Assembly (NCBI RefSeq): GCF_038502225.1
Contig: NC_091372.1
Location: 3,964,203-4,028,202 of the forward strand
Length of the DNA stretch: 64,000 bases
Source: Cherax quadricarinatus
Taxonomy: Eukaryota > Arthropoda > Malacostraca > Decapoda > Parastacidae
Direction: 5' to 3'
Shown in pieces: positions 62,044-64,000 of the stretch. The notes beneath the pieces were generated by a model, which saw only the letters and a program-made list of their open reading frames with translations, had not been told where the DNA came from and searched no databases. Every line of letters starts with the position of its first letter. Position 1 is the first letter of the stretch. The position numbers and the translations under genes are program-made.

Positions 62044-64000
62044 TAGGGTGCCAGGGGTAAATGTAAATGGGGAGCCTTTAATTGAGCTATGTGTAGAAAG
62101 AAATTTGGTAATAAGTAATACATATTTTATGAAAAAGAGGATAAATAAATATACAAGGTATGATGTAGCAAATATGGGAAAATATGGATTTGTCAGTTAA
62201 AAACAGAGTAGGGGAGTAAGTAGATGGGGAGATGGAGGTATTGGGTAGATGGCGAGAATATTTTGAGGAACTTTTAAATGTTAAGGAAGAAAGGGAGGCG
62301 GTAATTTCATGCACTGGCCAGGGAGGTATACCATCTTTTAGGAGTGAAGAAGAGCAGAATGTAAGTGTGGTGGAGGTACGTGAGGCATTACGTAGAATGA
62401 AAGGGGGTAAAGCAGCTGGACCTGATGGGATCATGACAGAAATGTTAAAAGCAGGGGGGGATATAGTGTTGGAGTGGTTGGTACTTTTGTTTAATAAATG
62501 TATGAAAGAGGGGAAGGTACCTAGGGATTGGCAGAGAGCATGTATAGTCCCTTTATATAAAGGGAAAGGGGACAAAAGAGATTGTAAAAATTATAGAGGA
62601 ATAAGTTTACTGAGTATACCAGGAAAAGTATACGGTAGGGTTATAATTGAAAGAATTAGAGGTAAGACAGAATGTAGAATTGCGGACGAGCAAGGAGGCT
62701 TCAGAGTGGGTAGGGGATGTGTAGATCAAGTGTTTACATTGAAGCATATATGTGAACAGTATTTAGATAAAGGTAGGGAAGTTTTTATTGCATTTATGGA
62801 TTTAGAAAAGGCATATGATAGAGTGGATAGAGGAGCAATGTGGCAGATGTTGCAAGTATATGGAATAGGTGGTAAGTTACTAAATGCTGTAAAGAGCTTT
62901 TATGAGGATAGTGAGGCTCAGGTTAGGGTGTGTAGAAGAGAGGGAGACTACTTCCCGGTAAAAGTAGGTCTTAGACAGGGATGTGTAATGTCACCATGGT
63001 TGTTTAATATATTTATAGATGGGGTTGTAAAAGAAGTAAATGCTAGGGTGTTCAGGAGAGGGGTGGGATTAAATTATGGGGAATCAAATTCAAAATGGGA
63101 ATTGACACAGTTACTTTTTGCTGATGATACTGTGCTTATGGGAGATTCTAAAGAAAAATTGCAAAGGTTAGTGGATGAGTTTGAGAATGTGTGTAAAGAT
63201 AGAAAGTTGAAAGTGAACATAGAAAAGAGTAAGGTGATGAGGGTATCAAATGATTTAGATAAAGAAAAATTGGATATCAAATTGGGGAGGAGGAGTATGG
63301 AAGAAGTGAATGTTTTCAGATACTTAGGAGTTGACGTGTCGGCGGATGGATTTATGAAGGATGAGGTTAATCATAGAACTGATGAGGGAAAAAATGTGAG
63401 TGGTGCGTTGAGGTATATGTGGAGTCAAAAAACGTTATCTATGGAGGCAAAGAAGGGAATGTATGAAAGTATAGTAGTACCAACACTCTTATATGGATGT
63501 GAAGCTTGGGTGGTAAATGCAGCAGCGAGGAGACGGTTGGAGGCAGTGGAGATGTCCTGTCTAAGGGCAATGTGTGGTGTAAATATTATGCAGAAAATTC
63601 GGAGTGTGGAAATTAGGAGAAGGTGTGGAGTTAATAAAAGCATTAGTCAGAGGGCAGAAGAGGGGTTGTTGAGGTGGTTTGGTCATTTAGAGAGAATGGA
63701 TCAAAGTAGAATGACATGGAAAGCATATAAATCTATAGGGGAAGGAAAGAGGTGTAGGGGTCGTCCTCGAAAGGGTTGGAAAGAGGGGGTAAAGGAGGTT
63801 TTGTGGGTGAGGGGCTTGGACTTCCAGCAAGCGTGCATGAGCGTGTTAGATAGGAGTGAATGGAGACGAATGATACTTGGGACCTGACGATCTGTTGGAG
63901 TGTGAGCAGGGTAATATTTAGTGAAGGGATTCAGGGAAACCGGTTATTTTCATATAGTCGGACTTGAGTCCTGGAAATGGGAAGTACAATGCCTGCACTT
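62044..64000 (+). mobile_element. RTE-like LINE (family A), copy A9, youngest, runs off the window
   Basis: Begins with an endonuclease piece (62044-62170: VNVNGEPLIELCVERNLVIS, NTYFMKKRINKYTRYDVA). It then jumps over about 1 kb to the linker (62190 on) and runs open through RT to the 3' untranslated region at the right edge. It lies head to head with copy A8. Confidence 0.88.
62232..63887 (+). CDS. Family A reverse transcriptase, intact 551-aa frame
   Basis: Motifs in order: MEVLGRWREYFEELLN, VREALRRMKGGKAAGPDGIM, ACIVPLYKGKGDKRDCKNYR, GISLLSIPGKVYGRVIIERI, FIAFMDLEKAYDRVDRG, GLRQGCVMSPWLFNIFIDGV, LFADDTVLMGDS (about 63117-63150), RYLGVDVSADGFMKDEV, LLYGCEAWVVNAAARRRLEA, RWFGHLERMDQSRMTWKAYK and LDRSEWRRMILG. 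It has all RT catalytic motifs without stops. ATG 62232 is simply the first Met after the junction; the natural protein starts in the endonuclease about 1 kb upstream, now deleted. It would copy LINE RNA at a nick but lacks its own nickase. Confidence 0.9.
   Translation: MEVLGRWREYFEELLNVKEEREAVISCTGQGGIPSFRSEEEQNVSVVEVREALRRMKGGKAAGPDGIMTEMLKAGGDIVLEWLVLLFNKCMKEGKVPRDWQRACIVPLYKGKGDKRDCKNYRGISLLSIPGKVYGRVIIERIRGKTECRIADEQGGFRVGRGCVDQVFTLKHICEQYLDKGREVFIAFMDLEKAYDRVDRGAMWQMLQVYGIGGKLLNAVKSFYEDSEAQVRVCRREGDYFPVKVGLRQGCVMSPWLFNIFIDGVVKEVNARVFRRGVGLNYGESNSKWELTQLLFADDTVLMGDSKEKLQRLVDEFENVCKDRKLKVNIEKSKVMRVSNDLDKEKLDIKLGRRSMEEVNVFRYLGVDVSADGFMKDEVNHRTDEGKNVSGALRYMWSQKTLSMEAKKGMYESIVVPTLLYGCEAWVVNAAARRRLEAVEMSCLRAMCGVNIMQKIRSVEIRRRCGVNKSISQRAEEGLLRWFGHLERMDQSRMTWKAYKSIGEGKRCRGRPRKGWKEGVKEVLWVRGLDFQQACMSVLDRSEWRRMILGT

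Noticed and set aside
1..64000. CRISPR arrays, operons, rRNA or prokaryotic regulatory sites
   Set aside because: The tandem repeats found are minisatellites without spacers, and the genes have introns. Nothing prokaryotic is present.

Overview
This is eukaryotic, intron-rich, repeat-dense DNA, most likely from a decapod crustacean such as a freshwater crayfish. That placement is an inference. It rests on the style of the LINE 3' ends (for example tails ending ttcttatgttcttatg, and the pgrade 'tacctggagagagtttc...ggtctgtgaccagg' type), the abundance of RTE-, CR1/L2- and I-type retrotransposons, and long introns. There are no prokaryotic operons and no rRNA or true tRNA genes.

One host gene is recognisable, on the minus strand: the regulatory alpha subunit of phosphorylase b kinase (PHKA). 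Five exons chain together with matching splice phases: 59388-59253, 55328-55048, 45206-45068, 42210-42178 and 35655-35606. They encode the conserved C-terminal half of the alpha subunit and then enter the variable Ser-rich linker that vertebrates splice differentially. Downstream of these, two copies of a 21-nt, phase-neutral candidate microexon (32041-32021 and 9732-9712) have identical exon sequence and canonical splice sites. They sit in two diverged copies of a several-kb intragenic duplication (about 6.86-10.64 kb and 25.1-32.9 kb). The promoter, the N-terminal exons (above 64 kb) and the 3' end of the gene are not seen.

Almost all other coding sequence belongs to mobile elements lying in the introns. 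(1) 0-6 kb: an RTE-like LINE (family A) cut by a TTAA-target element at the left edge and by a CR1/L2-like LINE (family B) in the middle. (2) 6.2-10.6 kb: MITEs, a foldback element and duplication copy A. (3) 10.7-17.3 kb: a nearly full-length I-clade LINE with gag-like zinc knuckles, endonuclease, RT and RNase H, broken by frameshifts. (4) 17.4-22.2 kb: another LINE (family C) split by a young family A copy. (5) 22-36 kb: introns, MITEs, minisatellites and duplication copy B. (6) 36.66-41.5 kb: a TTAA element with perfect inverted repeats, loaded with nested Tigger-like and LINE insertions. (7) 46.2-54.35 kb: a foldback element split by a Tigger-like element (itself carrying a jockey/CR1-like LINE) and by a near-intact B LINE. 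(8) 55.5-64 kb: a 5'-inverted RTE copy inside a MITE, an exact 168-bp direct repeat, and a head-to-head pair of RTE copies running off the window.

Families A and I each have short companions made only of the head and tail of the big element, suggesting non-autonomous partners. The RTE family looks recently active, since copies at 19-20 kb and 62-64 kb are nearly identical. All family assignments come from reading motifs; no database search was run.
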